Shown here piece after piece: positions 27,471 to 37,057 of a stretch of DNA of 64,000 bases. A model generated the notes under the pieces. The model did not search any database, was not told the DNA's origin, and saw nothing but the letters and a program-made list of their open reading frames with translations. Numbering within the stretch: the first letter of the stretch is position 1; every line of letters starts with the position of its first letter. The DNA comes from Bacillus sp. UNC41MFS5 (GTDB lineage: Bacteria > Bacillota > Bacilli > Bacillales_B > DSM-18226): assembly GCF_000686805.1 (NCBI RefSeq), contig NZ_KK366021.1, positions 37,356-101,355 of the forward strand. Direction: 5' to 3'. The position numbers and the translations under genes were made by a program.

Positions 27471-28988
27471 TTGGTTTTCATTCGCGTTCTAACGTCCATC
27501 CTGAAGAATAAATTTCTACTTTATCTTCTTCTCACTTTGATCCCCGCAATGGCTGTTAGTTCGGTTTTAGCACAACACCAAGTAAAAATTTTGGAAGCAC
27601 AAAATAAAAATAAAGCCGCCCGATATGCCACCTTCCATACGATGAACATTGAAAATTTATTTAACGAAACGGTTGGCAGACTAGAGATGCTAGCAACTTC
27701 ACTTAAGTTTCAGAACACCAACCTAACTAATTTGGAAGCTGTACTCCGGGAAACTACAGGGAAAGATCCTCGTCTATCTGGTTTCTTTTGGACAAATAGC
27801 CATGGTGACTTATTAATTAGTACGAATACAAATTCTACAAATGTGAATGTAAGCGATCAACCTTATTTTCAGCGTGCCATACAGACAGAGAAAACAAGTT
27901 TTTCGGACGTACATATTGGCCGAGTTACTGGCAGGCAAATCATCACAATTGCTACTCCTATTGCAGAGCATGGAAAAGTTCAGGGTGTGCTTGTTGCCAG
28001 TTTACGTACAGATAAAATTGAAGCAACCATTAAAAAACTGGTTAATGATGAAATGGTCATTATCACCGATAATTCAAACAAGGTTTTATTTAAAGCAGGT
28101 TCCCTTCCTGAAAAGAACTCGGTAAAATCCAGTATGAAAATAGCCAATGTACCTTGGAAAATTTCAGTCTTTGTCCAATCGGAAAATGGACTAGCTTTTT
28201 GGAAACCGTTTGTTAAATATTTAATAATTTTTCTAACCATTTCCAATATCGTCTTTTTATGGGCCCAATATTTACTTTTAAAAAAGAAAGTGGAAAGGGA
28301 AAATGCTCAAACGGAACATCATAAACTAGAATTAATCGGGAAGCTTGCTGCAAGTACAGCTCATGAAATACGGAATCCATTAACCGGTATAAAAGGATTA
28401 ATAAAACTTTTAAGCGAGGAATATCAGGATCAGAAGGCCCAATCCTATTTCGAAGTGATTCAAATGGAAATCGATCGGATCAATGTCATTGTTAGTGAAT
28501 TGCTCGTACTAGGGAAACCCACTGCTCATACGCTTAAAACTGATAATGTCAATACCATTCTGACTGAAGTCGAGCCACTCATTCATTCCGAAGCTAATTT
28601 TATGAATGTGGAGTTAATGATTAATTACTCTAAGGAAAATCTGCCCGTTTCTTGTGTTAAAGATCAGTTAAAGCAAGTCATTCTTAATTTAACAAAAAAC
28701 TCTTTGCAAGCCATGCCTTTTGGAGGAAAACTTTCTATCACTCTTGAGAAACAGGCAGAACAATGTTTAATTACCGTCACGGATAACGGAGTGGGAATGG
28801 ATCAAGATCAAATCAACCAAGCATTTAACCCATTCTTCACACTCAAGAAGGATGGATCTGGATTAGGATTAACCGTCTGCAAACGGATTATCGACTCCTA
28901 TGGAGGGAAGATCTTTATCAACAGCATTCAAAATGAAGGAACACAAGTCATCATTACACTCCCATTAGCATTCGACACATACGCGTAA
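27471..28988 (+). CDS. sporulation-type sensor histidine kinase, KinD-like
   Basis: About 505 residues: TM1 just after the start, extracellular Cache sensor (SGFFWTNSHGDLLISTN, DQPYFQRA), TM2 near 250-270, HisKA with STAHEIRNPLTGIKGLI and HATPase_c (NLTKNSLQAM, TDNGVGM, GSGLGLTVCKRII). The layout and length resemble B. subtilis KinD, which feeds phosphate into the Spo0A phosphorelay; no response regulator is adjacent, which fits. The TTG at 27471 is chosen because GAGGAG lies 10 bases upstream; an ATG at 27453 overlaps that site and remains possible. Confidence 0.85.
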   Translation: MVFIRVLTSILKNKFLLYLLLTLIPAMAVSSVLAQHQVKILEAQNKNKAARYATFHTMNIENLFNETVGRLEMLATSLKFQNTNLTNLEAVLRETTGKDPRLSGFFWTNSHGDLLISTNTNSTNVNVSDQPYFQRAIQTEKTSFSDVHIGRVTGRQIITIATPIAEHGKVQGVLVASLRTDKIEATIKKLVNDEMVIITDNSNKVLFKAGSLPEKNSVKSSMKIANVPWKISVFVQSENGLAFWKPFVKYLIIFLTISNIVFLWAQYLLLKKKVERENAQTEHHKLELIGKLAASTAHEIRNPLTGIKGLIKLLSEEYQDQKAQSYFEVIQMEIDRINVIVSELLVLGKPTAHTLKTDNVNTILTEVEPLIHSEANFMNVELMINYSKENLPVSCVKDQLKQVILNLTKNSLQAMPFGGKLSITLEKQAEQCLITVTDNGVGMDQDQINQAFNPFFTLKKDGSGLGLTVCKRIIDSYGGKIFINSIQNEGTQVIITLPLAFDTYA

Positions 28989-29020
28989 AAAGCTGCCCTC
29001 AAAACAGGGCAGCTTTACTA
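28989..29020. terminator. convergent terminator
   Basis: AAAGCTGCCCT and AGGGCAGCTTT around CAAAAC, between the kinase and the MFS gene, which converge. Confidence 0.82.
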
Positions 29021-29022
29021 AA

Positions 29023-30267
29023 TTATACTTCCTTACTCTTGTTCAAAAGATTAACGGAATTCTTGAAGAGTGGAATGAGGATAATTACCCCCACGATAAA
29101 AAGCAGGGCCGATAATTCGTACATGGTTACCAAAGAAGTCGTTTTCTTCAGCCAACCGCTCGCTGTCATGGTAATAACCATTGTCCCCATAAACATAGGG
29201 TTTAATATGCCATTGACTCGACCGATAAAAGCCTCTTCTGTGTTTTTCAATATCATTGTATTAATTCCAATGTGAATACAAGGCATAAACAAACCGCTAA
29301 TGAATTGCGCAGTCAATGTCAGCCACAATTGTTCTGATAGCCCCATCACAAAAAATCCTAGTGCCGAGGCGCTCATTCCAATAGCAAGCAAGATTTGAGG
29401 AGGAGTCTTTTTGGCTAACCCCATCGTGAGGCCCCCACCTAAAATCATCCCCGCTCCAAAAGCTGCCATCAACCATTGCAGGTCCTCTTTTGGTAATCCA
29501 AGTCTTTCTGTAATAAGGAAAACAGAAAGTGGCTGCGTTAGTCCTAGCCCTAAACCTGCTGCCGCAAAACATCCGCCAAGCAAGGTTAGCGCACGGCTGT
29601 TCCAAACATAACGGAATCCTGCCTTCATTTCGTCCATAAGTGTCGTTTTCACAGGGCCTTCCTCAATTTCCCGGTCAGGAGGAAGCATAAATAGAATCGC
29701 CGCTGAAAGCATGAAAGCAATCCCCATAATCGCAATCGCTGCATTTATCCCGTAATGCTGATACACAAAAGTTCCAATAATCGGACCTAAAATCATAAAT
29801 AGAGCAAACACCGTTTGGTACATCGACATACCCATTTGAATTAGTTCTTCCTTTACATGAAGCTTGAAAAGTTTCATTCCAGAAGGCTGTGAAAACTGTG
29901 AAAGGATTGATGACACGAGTGTTGCGAAGAAAATAACCTTCCAGCCCCCAAATACCAGTGTTAACAAAACAATAAAAATAGACACCGCACTGAGGAAATC
30001 ACACCAAATCATCGTCCGTCTCGGCCGCCACCTATCTGCAAAAGTGCCTCCAATAAAGGAAAAAAGAAAGATTGGTGCGAATTCTGCAACTGAAATCAGT
30101 GAGACTGCAACGGGATCTTCATTTGTCTGTTCAATTACAAATAATAAAATGGAGTAGTTTCGTACCCAAATACCGATTTGTAAGAATAACGTTGAGAGCA
30201 AAATGGTACGTATGACTCGATTTCTAAATAAGTCCCCCATGGTAATGCTTGATTTTGTTTCTTCCAT
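29023..30267 (-). CDS. MFS transporter (DHA3-like drug exporter)
   Basis: 414 residues with about twelve membrane helices and the MFS motif A variant GGTFADRWRPRR near residue 75. It resembles the DHA3 group containing macrolide exporters such as MefA (family-level inference). The ATG at 30267 is preceded by AGGAGG, which is buried in a hairpin of the leader. The leader makes antibiotic-inducible expression likely. Confidence 0.88.
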   Translation of the reverse strand: MEETKSSITMGDLFRNRVIRTILLSTLFLQIGIWVRNYSILLFVIEQTNEDPVAVSLISVAEFAPIFLFSFIGGTFADRWRPRRTMIWCDFLSAVSIFIVLLTLVFGGWKVIFFATLVSSILSQFSQPSGMKLFKLHVKEELIQMGMSMYQTVFALFMILGPIIGTFVYQHYGINAAIAIMGIAFMLSAAILFMLPPDREIEEGPVKTTLMDEMKAGFRYVWNSRALTLLGGCFAAAGLGLGLTQPLSVFLITERLGLPKEDLQWLMAAFGAGMILGGGLTMGLAKKTPPQILLAIGMSASALGFFVMGLSEQLWLTLTAQFISGLFMPCIHIGINTMILKNTEEAFIGRVNGILNPMFMGTMVITMTASGWLKKTTSLVTMYELSALLFIVGVIILIPLFKNSVNLLNKSKEV

Positions 30268-30354
30268 AAAAAAACCTCCTCATCCAATTATCTGGACAGG
30301 AGGTACTTATGCAGCAAAAGGGCACAGTACACCAAGTACCTTTTACTCCCCTTT
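30268..30354 (-). promoter_or_regulatory. leader attenuator of the MFS gene
   Basis: On the minus strand ACCTCCT (30304-30298) pairs with AGGAGGT (30280-30274), with TCCA/TGGA pairing inside, and is followed by seven T directly before the ATG. This is a terminator that also contains the ribosome binding site. AGGTACTT (30341-30334) can instead pair with AAGTACCT (30308-30301), which shares four bases with the terminator arm. The two folds exclude each other, and a short reading frame runs across both. Confidence 0.72.
30288..30332 (-). CDS. putative leader peptide of MFS attenuator
   Basis: A 14- or 15-codon frame (TTG at 30335 or GTG at 30332, stop TAA at 30290-30288) reads approximately MVYCALLLHKYLLSR. 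AAAGGGGAG (30354-30346) lies about 10-13 bases upstream. A ribosome stalled near its end would cover the terminator arm. Ribosome-stalling leaders of this kind precede several macrolide or lincosamide resistance genes. Translation is not proven. Confidence 0.5.
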   Translation of the reverse strand: MYCALLLHKYLLSR

Positions 30355-30552
30355 GTCTATAAAAGCCCGCACTAACCCTATCCAGAAATATGTTCGTTTG
30401 ATTATCCGAATTTTTTTCTATTAATAGGTTTAGTGAATCATTGGCCTTATGGTCACCCTTTCAATTATCGTATTCTCCATAGTACTCGATTCAACTCGAA
30501 GAATCAATAGCGAAGTTTGTCATATGGTGTAAACCAATGATTTCACCTTAAC

Positions 30553-31230
30553 CTAAAACTTAAATATCTTACCTAAAACTTTCAAAGACTCGGGACTACC
30601 TATCTTTATAAAATGATTCTTAAGTGCATCTTTCGCTTCGCCCATTTCCATATCCTTTAGATCCACTTGATTATTTTTTGACCAATAGTCAAGTGTTTCA
30701 AAAGAGGTACTGCTCCAGCCATTCTTCTCACCGGATACGTTTGTTTTTTCCTTGGTCCCAGCGACGACAATATCCATTGATCCTTGTAACTCCAACAGTG
30801 CGTGATCAAACGGCTTTTTCTTTTCTTTGTCCTTCATTCCTGCTTTAGCCCTTAACACTCTCGTATCGATGCCTTCTTCCTCGCTTATCAGAGTAAATAT
30901 TTCGAAGGCTTCTCTTGATACAAGACCATCATGATAACGTTCCGCAACTGACTCCCTGGACCCTAAGACTGCATGAACTAATGGGAGGAGTTGCCGTGAG
31001 ATTAACACTGATTTTTTCTTAATAAACTTTCCATAGGCTGCCACACCATCAACAGGGAACTGCGCCCTCCATAACCAAGGGTCCAAATCGGAGCCCGAAT
31101 ACCAATGTTCTTTTGATGTAATACTATCAAGCGAAGGATAGTTAGGAATAAGTGGCGAAAGTGGTAATAAACCTACTTCCTTAATGACCTCAAGTGCATC
31201 CTCATATGTACTAATTTGATAATCTACCAA
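30553..31230 (-). CDS. AlkZ-related protein
   Basis: About 225 residues. LDPWLWRAQFPVDGVAAYGKFIKKKS and the preceding KEHWYSGSDL block resemble the short AlkZ-related proteins of Bacillaceae. These are named for distant likeness to AlkZ/YcaQ DNA glycosylases but have no shown activity. The TTG at 31230 is preferred because AGGAG is then about 9 bases upstream; the earlier TTG at 31239 is too close. Confidence 0.65.
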   Translation of the reverse strand: MVDYQISTYEDALEVIKEVGLLPLSPLIPNYPSLDSITSKEHWYSGSDLDPWLWRAQFPVDGVAAYGKFIKKKSVLISRQLLPLVHAVLGSRESVAERYHDGLVSREAFEIFTLISEEEGIDTRVLRAKAGMKDKEKKKPFDHALLELQGSMDIVVAGTKEKTNVSGEKNGWSSTSFETLDYWSKNNQVDLKDMEMGEAKDALKNHFIKIGSPESLKVLGKIFKF

Positions 31231-31362
31231 GCCAACCAATCTCCTTTAATACCTAATCTCTCTTTATTTACTTCCCTATTAGTTTAGGTAAATCCTTTAC
31301 TATCTAAACACTGTTTATGGTAAATTTAAGGAAAAGATTTTTTAGAATGTAGGTGGACAATC

Positions 31363-32139
31363 GTGTTAGAAAAATTCCCTGTTTATATGACTTCTTTCAA
31401 GCAAGAACGAGTGATTCGTGTATACCTGCCTAATAGTTACAGAGTGAAAAATAAGAGATTTCCAGTCTTGTATATGCATGACGGGCAAAATGTATTTGAA
31501 GATGAAGGGGCCATTAAAGGAGTATCTTTAGGAATGAAAGATTACTTGGATAAGAGTGGGCTTGAGATGATTGTCGTTGCGATTGATCGAAATCCCGAGG
31601 GAGAAGAACGAGTCAATGAATACTGTCCATGGGGTCATGGAGAGGTAAGCAAACAAATCTTAGGCTACGCCAGTCCATCTGGCGGACGCGGTGAAGAATA
31701 TATAGATTTTATTGTGAACGAGCTGAAACCGTTAATTGATGAGAAGTACCGTACCATTGAAAATCATACCTCGATGGCTGGAATATCATTAGGTGGATTA
31801 ATCTCCACATATGCGGCCTGCCGTTATCCGCATATTTTCAAAAGAATCGCTGCTTTGTCACCTGGATTTTATCGAAATCAAGAGGAAATCGAAAACCTTT
31901 TAAAAACCTCCGATTTATCTAAAATCGAGAAGTTTTATATGGATTTTGGCACAAAAGAAGTGGGTGCGGATGAAGAAATGAATCAGGTTTTTCTTGATCT
32001 TACTAATCGTGTCTATGAGGTATTGACCGGAAAAATAACCAACCTACACTTTCAGCTTGTCGAGGACGCGGAACATGCTTATATATTCTTTAGAAAAAGA
32101 ATTCCGGCCGTCCTATCCTATTTATTTTCAGATGTATGA
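31363..32139 (+). CDS. alpha/beta hydrolase, esterase family (IroE/YbbA-like)
   Basis: 258 residues beginning with GTG behind GTAGGTGG. Nucleophile motif GISLGG (Ser in the elbow), oxyanion region YMHDGQNVF, and catalytic His in EDAEHAYIFF. The family includes acyl-carbohydrate and siderophore esterases; substrate unknown. Confidence 0.9.
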   Translation: MLEKFPVYMTSFKQERVIRVYLPNSYRVKNKRFPVLYMHDGQNVFEDEGAIKGVSLGMKDYLDKSGLEMIVVAIDRNPEGEERVNEYCPWGHGEVSKQILGYASPSGGRGEEYIDFIVNELKPLIDEKYRTIENHTSMAGISLGGLISTYAACRYPHIFKRIAALSPGFYRNQEEIENLLKTSDLSKIEKFYMDFGTKEVGADEEMNQVFLDLTNRVYEVLTGKITNLHFQLVEDAEHAYIFFRKRIPAVLSYLFSDV

Positions 32140-32148
32140 TTGTACTCG

Positions 32149-32185
32149 AAGAAAGGTATGGTAGATTGTCCGCCATACCTTTCTT
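32149..32185. terminator. convergent terminator
   Basis: AAGAAAGGTATGG and CCATACCTTTCTT form a 13-bp stem between two converging hydrolase genes. Confidence 0.82.
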
Positions 32186-32190
32186 GTTCG

Positions 32191-33198
32191 TTACACTTTA
32201 ATCGTGTTCCATTCATTTACTGTCTCTTTCACTAATTTGATAAATGCTTCCTTTTCCTCTATGAATACGGTATGGGCAGACTGTTCAAACCACATCCACT
32301 TTTTCGAGGGGGCCTGAAGTTGGTTGTAGAATACCTCGGCAATTTCACTTGGTGCGGTGAAATCATGCCGGCCGCAACAGAATACAATCGGAACCTGGAT
32401 GTGATTGTTGGCTTGAAACAAATCTAGATTAGCTAACTCATCCTTAAAAACATTCATGGAATACATTTGCCCTCTAACCCATCTTATCAAGTCCAGCAGT
32501 CGATATTCAGGACCTTTGAGGATGGATTGGAGCATGGTTCCGACAAAATTCCCGGTGTGAACAATCCCCCCGCCAAATTCTTGTAACCATTTATTGTGGA
32601 TTCGATCGGCGTTCAAGTTTTTCCATGGGGGTGCCCCTAACTTTTCAAGCTGTGCAAAGGCCTTTTCATTTCCGCTTTCCTTTGCCTTTTGAAGGGTATA
32701 TTCATAAGAGATTCTCTCGTTTTCCTTCAGATTAACGACCTGTGAAACTGCAAAATACCCATGGAATCGTTCTGGCTTGCGCGTGATGGCTAAATAGGAA
32801 AGTATCGTCCCCCAGGAATGACCGAGCAAATAGACCTTTTCTTGGTTGAAGCGGGAACACAATGTGTCCACTACTTCCAATAAATCCTCCACCATATGAG
32901 TAATGGTCATGGAGTCTTTTGGTATATTCTTAGAAAAAGAGAGACCTGACCCACGCTGGTCATAGTTGACAATAAGGAAGTCTTTTTCTAGGTCAGAACA
33001 GTATTGGCGGATAAAACCAATTTGTGCTCCTCCTGGCCCTCCATGGATCCAAAGAATAATAGGTTTGCGGTGATCGTGACCACGAAGAAGCACCCATTGA
33101 TCTACACCGCCAATGTTCATCGATTCCAGTGAAGAAATACTGTTTGGTTCATTGGGAATAGCCGGCGTTTTATTTGTAAACATTTCATCATCGCCCAT
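32191..33198 (-). CDS. alpha/beta hydrolase, proline iminopeptidase-like
   Basis: 335 residues. Oxyanion motif HGGPGG, DQRGSG, nucleophile elbow GHSWGT and a late HD/H pair (CGRHDF, QSAHTVF) match the proline iminopeptidase group. The start has no strong binding site and an ATG five codons later is possible. Confidence 0.88.
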   Translation of the reverse strand: MGDDEMFTNKTPAIPNEPNSISSLESMNIGGVDQWVLLRGHDHRKPIILWIHGGPGGAQIGFIRQYCSDLEKDFLIVNYDQRGSGLSFSKNIPKDSMTITHMVEDLLEVVDTLCSRFNQEKVYLLGHSWGTILSYLAITRKPERFHGYFAVSQVVNLKENERISYEYTLQKAKESGNEKAFAQLEKLGAPPWKNLNADRIHNKWLQEFGGGIVHTGNFVGTMLQSILKGPEYRLLDLIRWVRGQMYSMNVFKDELANLDLFQANNHIQVPIVFCCGRHDFTAPSEIAEVFYNQLQAPSKKWMWFEQSAHTVFIEEKEAFIKLVKETVNEWNTIKV

Positions 33199-33320
33199 CC
33201 ATAAGTAATCATTACTCGAGAAATATACGCATCTTTCTGCCTAGAGATAACAGGAAAAATCACCCAATATCTATTCTCCAATGATTACAATAATTCCTGC
33301 CATGCTTTAAGATAAAATAG

Positions 33321-33369
33321 AAAAAAGGTGTCAGGCACCATGTGAAAACTTCACATGGTGCCTGACACC
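33321..33369 (-). terminator. long hairpin terminator carrying the 13-mer repeat
   Basis: Perfect 20-bp arms (33327-33346 and 33350-33369) with a 3-base loop; each outer arm is GGTGTCAGGCACC. On the minus strand TTTTTT follows. It lies 11 bases beyond the stop of the gene at 33380-33856. Confidence 0.85.
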
Positions 33370-33379
33370 CAATACTCAA

Positions 33380-33856
33380 TTAGAACGGTTTTAAGATCAT
33401 CAAGCTGATGATGATTAAAAAGATGATATTTTCTAGGTTTTCAAATTGAAAGAGTATTTTTGATAATCGCCAATATTCCGCTGGGATTTCTTCGCCTTTA
33501 TGAGATTCTAAAAGTGCCTTTACGGGTTTTGACCTTGGTGATAGGACAAGCGGACCAATGGCAAGGGCTGCCAAAAAGAGAATCAGACTTGTTACATACC
33601 ACCCCATCTTGAATAAGCTTGGGTTAAGGAACCCCATACTTAACCCTGTAATTAATAAAAGCGTGCCGCCAATCATGACAAAAATATGCAGTCTATGTCT
33701 AATCTTATAGGAATGTCTTAATTCGGTCATGTTTTTTCCCGATTTGACCACGGTAGTTAATATGAATCCTGGACCCATCCCTAGGATGGCTGAAAAAATA
33801 TGTATAAAAACAAGGATTTTATAGAAAGTAATCAATTGCTGCCAACCTCCATTCAC
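33380..33856 (-). CDS. DUF2269-like membrane protein
   Basis: 158 residues with four membrane helices; the first is LVFIHIFSAILGMGPGFILTTV and a central IRHRLHIFVMIGGTLLLITG carries basic and histidine residues. Resembles DUF2269 integral membrane proteins. Function unknown. Confidence 0.7.
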   Translation of the reverse strand: MNGGWQQLITFYKILVFIHIFSAILGMGPGFILTTVVKSGKNMTELRHSYKIRHRLHIFVMIGGTLLLITGLSMGFLNPSLFKMGWYVTSLILFLAALAIGPLVLSPRSKPVKALLESHKGEEIPAEYWRLSKILFQFENLENIIFLIIISLMILKPF

Positions 33857-33988
33857 TCCATTCTCATTTTATCATATTCTTAATTAATATTTTAAAGTGA
33901 AATATAGTAGTTTTTGTGGCTGCTTTTGAATAAACAAATTTTTAAAGTTAACCCTATCTACATAAAGAATATACAAAGGAGCTTTTCT

Positions 33989-34219
33989 GTGAAACAACCT
34001 TATGAAATTTTTAATATGATTGTTGATGAAGATGCATATGATCAAGAAGAAGTGACCACTGATTTTACCTACCAGGAGCAAGATTATAGTATTACTTTTA
34101 AAAGAGGAGACCTCGAAGTAGTGAATGCCTGGGTCTTTAAGAACGGTGCGTCATTGCCGGCTAATTTACCCGAAGATATCATTGAATTAATTAGAGCCAA
34201 TGTGAAGAACAGAATTTAG
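33989..34219 (+). CDS. small uncharacterised protein
   Basis: About 76 residues starting GTG behind AAAGGAG: an acidic N-terminal half with DEDAYDQEEV, then FTYQEQDYSITFKRGDLEVVNAWVF. Not recognised. Confidence 0.65.
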   Translation: MKQPYEIFNMIVDEDAYDQEEVTTDFTYQEQDYSITFKRGDLEVVNAWVFKNGASLPANLPEDIIELIRANVKNRI

Positions 34220-34249
34220 TTTATTGATGAATAAGTATAACAAACACGG

Positions 34250-34287
34250 AAGGCCATCAGATATCTCGTCTGATGACCTTTTCTTGT
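34250..34287 (+). terminator. terminator of small gene
   Basis: AAGGCCATCAGA pairs with TCTGATGACCTT (one mismatch), followed by TTTTCTTG. Confidence 0.75.
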
Positions 34288-34314
34288 GTACCTATTTTTG
34301 CTGAAGATAGGACT

Positions 34315-35733
34315 TCAGCCAGTTTCTTGATTACTTTTTAATTGAGCGAGCACCTTTTGATAGGCGACCGCTTCTTGTACCATACCTTTAGATTGATACA
34401 TTTTACTGATTTTCCGTACAGGATCAGGATTTTGCGGATCTAGTTCCATTTCCCAAAAGAAACAATCTATTGCTTGGTCAAATTGGTTAAACTCCGCATA
34501 ATAATCACCCAATTCCATCATCCGATCGGGATTCTCTAATAATCCAACCATTTCACTTATCTTTTTAATCACTTCTAGGTCCGGGATTATCATTTGTATA
34601 GGGATGAGTTGTTCATAAACTGTTTTAAGGTCATGCTCTTTAAGGAGGAGTTCAGCACATTGAAACACCTTTTTTTCAAAGCGCCTAGTTTTTTCTGAAT
34701 GTGGCAAGTGCTGCAACAATTTAATAAATTCATCAAAATGTTCTATGACAAATGTCGGGTCAGAATGGTCCCAAATTATTAGGAGATTGGCATTGTAGGA
34801 GGCTGGCAGGTCATCGATAAATCTTAATAAGCATAGGGCAGCTTTCTCATAATTACCTGCTTGGAGCATTTTTTTGATGACAGATTTTGAATCAGGCAGC
34901 ACTTGAAACGGGTTGATATTCAGTAGAGCCAAAATCAGCATCCATTCTTCCATCGTCACAAAGCGTAACGCGCTGCTCGTATACTTTTCGATTGATTTAG
35001 TCTCTTTAAGTTTCTCTGTATTATCTAACCATAGCAATAACTCAACTAAACCGTCTTGATTCCTCACTATTTCTTCTAAACATTTTCGTTCTTCCGGATT
35101 GGTTCGATTTTTGAAGCAATGTAATTCTACATATAGAGGGTCCTTGGATAGGATTGCAGGTAAACTTGAGGAATGGTAAAAATGGTGGTATGAATTAAAT
35201 TCTTGGGCGGCCAAACGTTCTTGTGCTGATTTTAAGGTCGGTGCGAAATCAGCTAACATCTGAAGGATTTGAAAGGATTTTAGAAATTTACCGTTTCTTC
35301 TAAAGTGGAAGAAGACCTTGTCAATAGTCTTGATCAGTTGTTCTTTTTCAAAAAAAGAGTCAAGTGTGGTTAGAATATAGACCATTTCCTGTGGTGAGTA
35401 ATGGAGTTGAAGTTGAGAAAAAAGGTTGCTTTTATTGGGAATAGTTACGGTTTCTTCGGGGATTAATGCACGTAAGATTGGATGCGGAAATTCAATAATA
35501 ATACCTTCATGATTTGCTTTATAGATAAATGTTCCCTTCTCGACTTGGTCGAGCTTTCCACCAAAAATAAGGGAATTTTTATAAAAAATAAGATAATATC
35601 TTTCTTGATCTACCGTACTAAGTTCGATTACCTTACTCCGTGCAAATACGGCAGTCCTTATTACATTTCCTTTTACCATATGTTTTTTATTTTTTATCGA
35701 AATTTCGGTTGGCATCATTTGATTGTTATCCAT
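34315..35733 (-). CDS. TPR-repeat protein of unknown function
   Basis: About 472 residues. The first 120 residues are beta-rich; the rest is helical with TPR-like units at the C terminus (MELGDYYAEFNQFDQAIDCFFWEMELDPQ, VRKISKMYQSKGMVQEAVAYQKVLAQL). No membrane segment. The ATG at 35733 follows AGAGGTAG. Not assigned to a named family. Confidence 0.75.
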   Translation of the reverse strand: MDNNQMMPTEISIKNKKHMVKGNVIRTAVFARSKVIELSTVDQERYYLIFYKNSLIFGGKLDQVEKGTFIYKANHEGIIIEFPHPILRALIPEETVTIPNKSNLFSQLQLHYSPQEMVYILTTLDSFFEKEQLIKTIDKVFFHFRRNGKFLKSFQILQMLADFAPTLKSAQERLAAQEFNSYHHFYHSSSLPAILSKDPLYVELHCFKNRTNPEERKCLEEIVRNQDGLVELLLWLDNTEKLKETKSIEKYTSSALRFVTMEEWMLILALLNINPFQVLPDSKSVIKKMLQAGNYEKAALCLLRFIDDLPASYNANLLIIWDHSDPTFVIEHFDEFIKLLQHLPHSEKTRRFEKKVFQCAELLLKEHDLKTVYEQLIPIQMIIPDLEVIKKISEMVGLLENPDRMMELGDYYAEFNQFDQAIDCFFWEMELDPQNPDPVRKISKMYQSKGMVQEAVAYQKVLAQLKSNQETG

Positions 35734-35849
35734 TCTACCTCTGCCCCCTATCATAATATCCAGATATTAAAACAATTTACCTTCATGACATTATTATATC
35801 ATAAACCCAAAAAGAGGTCCTCCGACCGGGACCTCTCCTTATTAAGCAC

Positions 35850-36908
35850 CTAATCATTCGAATTAATCAACGCCAATACTTGATGGTCTTCCCATTTTCC
35901 GTTTATCTTCACATTTTTCAAAGCTAATCCTTCTTTTTGAAAACCGGATTTCTCCAATACACGAATGGAACCAATATTGTGCGGCATGACGCCGGCCTCT
36001 ATCCTGTGTAATTTCAATTCCTTAAATGCATATCCCACCAGCAATTTAACCGCCTCTGTCGTATAGCCTTTCCCATTATGCTTTTCATCTAAAAAATAAC
36101 CGATGAACGCACTTTGAAGTGAGCCTCTTAGTACGTGAAATAAATTAATGATCCCAATTAATCTGCCTTCATTTGTAAAAATTCCAAACATATAACTCAA
36201 ATCATTGCTGCACTCTTCTTGATACGTCTGGATTCGCTTAAGCTGCGTCTCAATTGTATAGAAATCCTCACTGCGTTCCATCGAAAATTTTTCAAAAAAA
36301 CGACGATTGTCTGTTTGTAATTGGAGGAGTTGCACTACATCTTCTTCAGAAAATGGTCGAATGTAGACATGTTTACCTTTGAAAATTAATTCTTCCTTCT
36401 TTAATTTCAAATGTAACACCATATGTAGGTCACTATAAGAGACATCATTAACTTTTAGAGCGTTTTCCTCCATTCCATACACTTGAAAACCTAATTTACT
36501 ATAAAGTTGTTTCGCTTTTTCATTGCTGGCCATCACAGATAGATTTATTTTTTCAATCGCATGAATCGATTGGGCTTTATTAATGGCCTCCGTCATTAAT
36601 GCTTTTCCCACACCTAAACCTTGTTTCTTAGGCGTAACATACATGGCAAAAATATTGGCACGGTGCCGGATTTTCTCCGCAGTCTCATGTAATAACGTGA
36701 CCACTCCAACCAGTTTATTGTTATCAAATGCTCCGAAAGTATAATTCCCTTCTGCGCTGAAATTGCGGGCCACTTGTTGAATCGGGTTTTCTCTTTTTAT
36801 CGCATCTTCATAGCTTGTTAAGAAAGCTTCCGGATTCTGCTTAAGGGCTTCCAATCTGAGTGCCCAATAGCGTTCTGCATCAGATGCATCTAGTAATTTA
36901 ATCTCCAA
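35850..36908 (-). CDS. fusion of two GNAT acetyltransferase domains
   Basis: About 352 residues. The N-terminal half is one GNAT (KKQGLGVGKALMTEAIN, acetyl-CoA loop); from about residue 160 a second, RimJ/RimL-like GNAT follows (KHVYIRPFSEEDVVQLLQL, LDEKHNGKGYTTEAVKLLV, MPHNIGSIRVLEKSGF). The two halves belong to different subfamilies, so this is a fusion, not an internal duplication. Start TTG at 36908 behind GAGGGG; earlier codons lack a binding site. Confidence 0.85.
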   Translation of the reverse strand: MEIKLLDASDAERYWALRLEALKQNPEAFLTSYEDAIKRENPIQQVARNFSAEGNYTFGAFDNNKLVGVVTLLHETAEKIRHRANIFAMYVTPKKQGLGVGKALMTEAINKAQSIHAIEKINLSVMASNEKAKQLYSKLGFQVYGMEENALKVNDVSYSDLHMVLHLKLKKEELIFKGKHVYIRPFSEEDVVQLLQLQTDNRRFFEKFSMERSEDFYTIETQLKRIQTYQEECSNDLSYMFGIFTNEGRLIGIINLFHVLRGSLQSAFIGYFLDEKHNGKGYTTEAVKLLVGYAFKELKLHRIEAGVMPHNIGSIRVLEKSGFQKEGLALKNVKINGKWEDHQVLALINSND

Positions 36909-37057
36909 AATAATTCCCCTCTCCTCCAAAATGCCTTTTTTAAAAAAATGATAAATCATTTATTGTTGAAATTTAACAAATACAATGCTTAATAAAATTC
37001 TACATAAGTTATTACACAAACTGAAATGATAAGAACAAAAACAAAGAAGGTAATATC

